5,997 nt of DNA, taken from NCBI GenBank assembly GCA_019509685.1, contig JAEKLU010000307.1, positions 1 to 5,997 of the forward strand, in the 5' to 3' direction. How positions within the stretch are numbered: the first letter of the stretch is position 1; each line of letters opens with the position of its first letter. Positions 5,960-5,997 of this stretch are shown in pieces. This stretch comes from Mesorhizobium sp. Lineage in GTDB: Bacteria > Pseudomonadota > Alphaproteobacteria > Rhizobiales > Rhizobiaceae. A model generated the notes under the pieces. The model had not been told where the DNA came from. It did no database searches and saw only the letters and a program-made list of their open reading frames with translations. The translations under genes were made by a program, and so were the position numbers.

Positions 5960-5997
5960 ATGTCTGAGACGCTGACCAAGCTCATCTTCGGCCGCCT
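5960..5997 (+). CDS. cyoB: Cytochrome bo-type ubiquinol oxidase subunit I, start only (partial)
   Basis: Only the first 12 codons are inside the window (MSETLTKLIFGR, then an incomplete codon). This matches the usual beginning of CyoB, where LTKLIFGRL is typical. The ATG lies 11 bases after the cyoA stop, with AAGGGA (5948-5953) overlapping the cyoA stop codon as ribosome binding site, so the two genes form one operon. CyoB carries haem b, haem o3 and CuB and is the catalytic subunit. The call rests on the short peptide plus position after cyoA. Confidence 0.85.
   Translation, partial: MSETLTKLIFGR

Overview
The window reads as chromosomal DNA from a GC-rich alphaproteobacterium, most likely a Rhizobiales member of the Mesorhizobium/Phyllobacteriaceae kind. 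This is inferred from codon bias, the style of the LuxR-type regulator and the form of the cyo operon start; no rRNA or other decisive marker is present. There are no tRNAs, insertion sequences, CRISPR arrays or clear phage remnants. Coding density is high, and the only gaps of about 200 bases are two divergent promoter regions.

Left block (33-1896, all minus strand, transcribed right to left). A small GNAT-like protein with a strong Shine-Dalgarno sequence comes first. It is followed by a short exported four-cysteine protein of unknown function and then an RsuA/RluB-family rRNA pseudouridine synthase. The synthase is broken: its S4 half and its catalytic half lie in different frames, and a short stretch just before the catalytic motif appears to be missing.

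Middle block. A LuxR-type regulator (2123-3214, plus) diverges from the GNAT gene across a 226-base gap that holds a perfect 16-base palindrome. It converges on an MHS-type major facilitator transporter (3244-4566, minus), with a 29-base gap carrying a small terminator-like hairpin.

Right block. The transporter diverges from the start of a cyo operon: cyoA (4767-5948) and the first codons of cyoB (5960 to the edge), encoding the cytochrome bo-type ubiquinol oxidase. The 200-base gap between transporter and cyoA holds two symmetric elements, a 12-base perfect palindrome and a 21-base inverted repeat with 10-base arms. These are good candidates for operators controlling one or both genes.

Most genes belong to known families. 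The items most worth a second look are the near-perfect operator in front of cyoA, the palindrome in front of the LuxR gene, the disrupted pseudouridine synthase, and the two poorly characterised small proteins.
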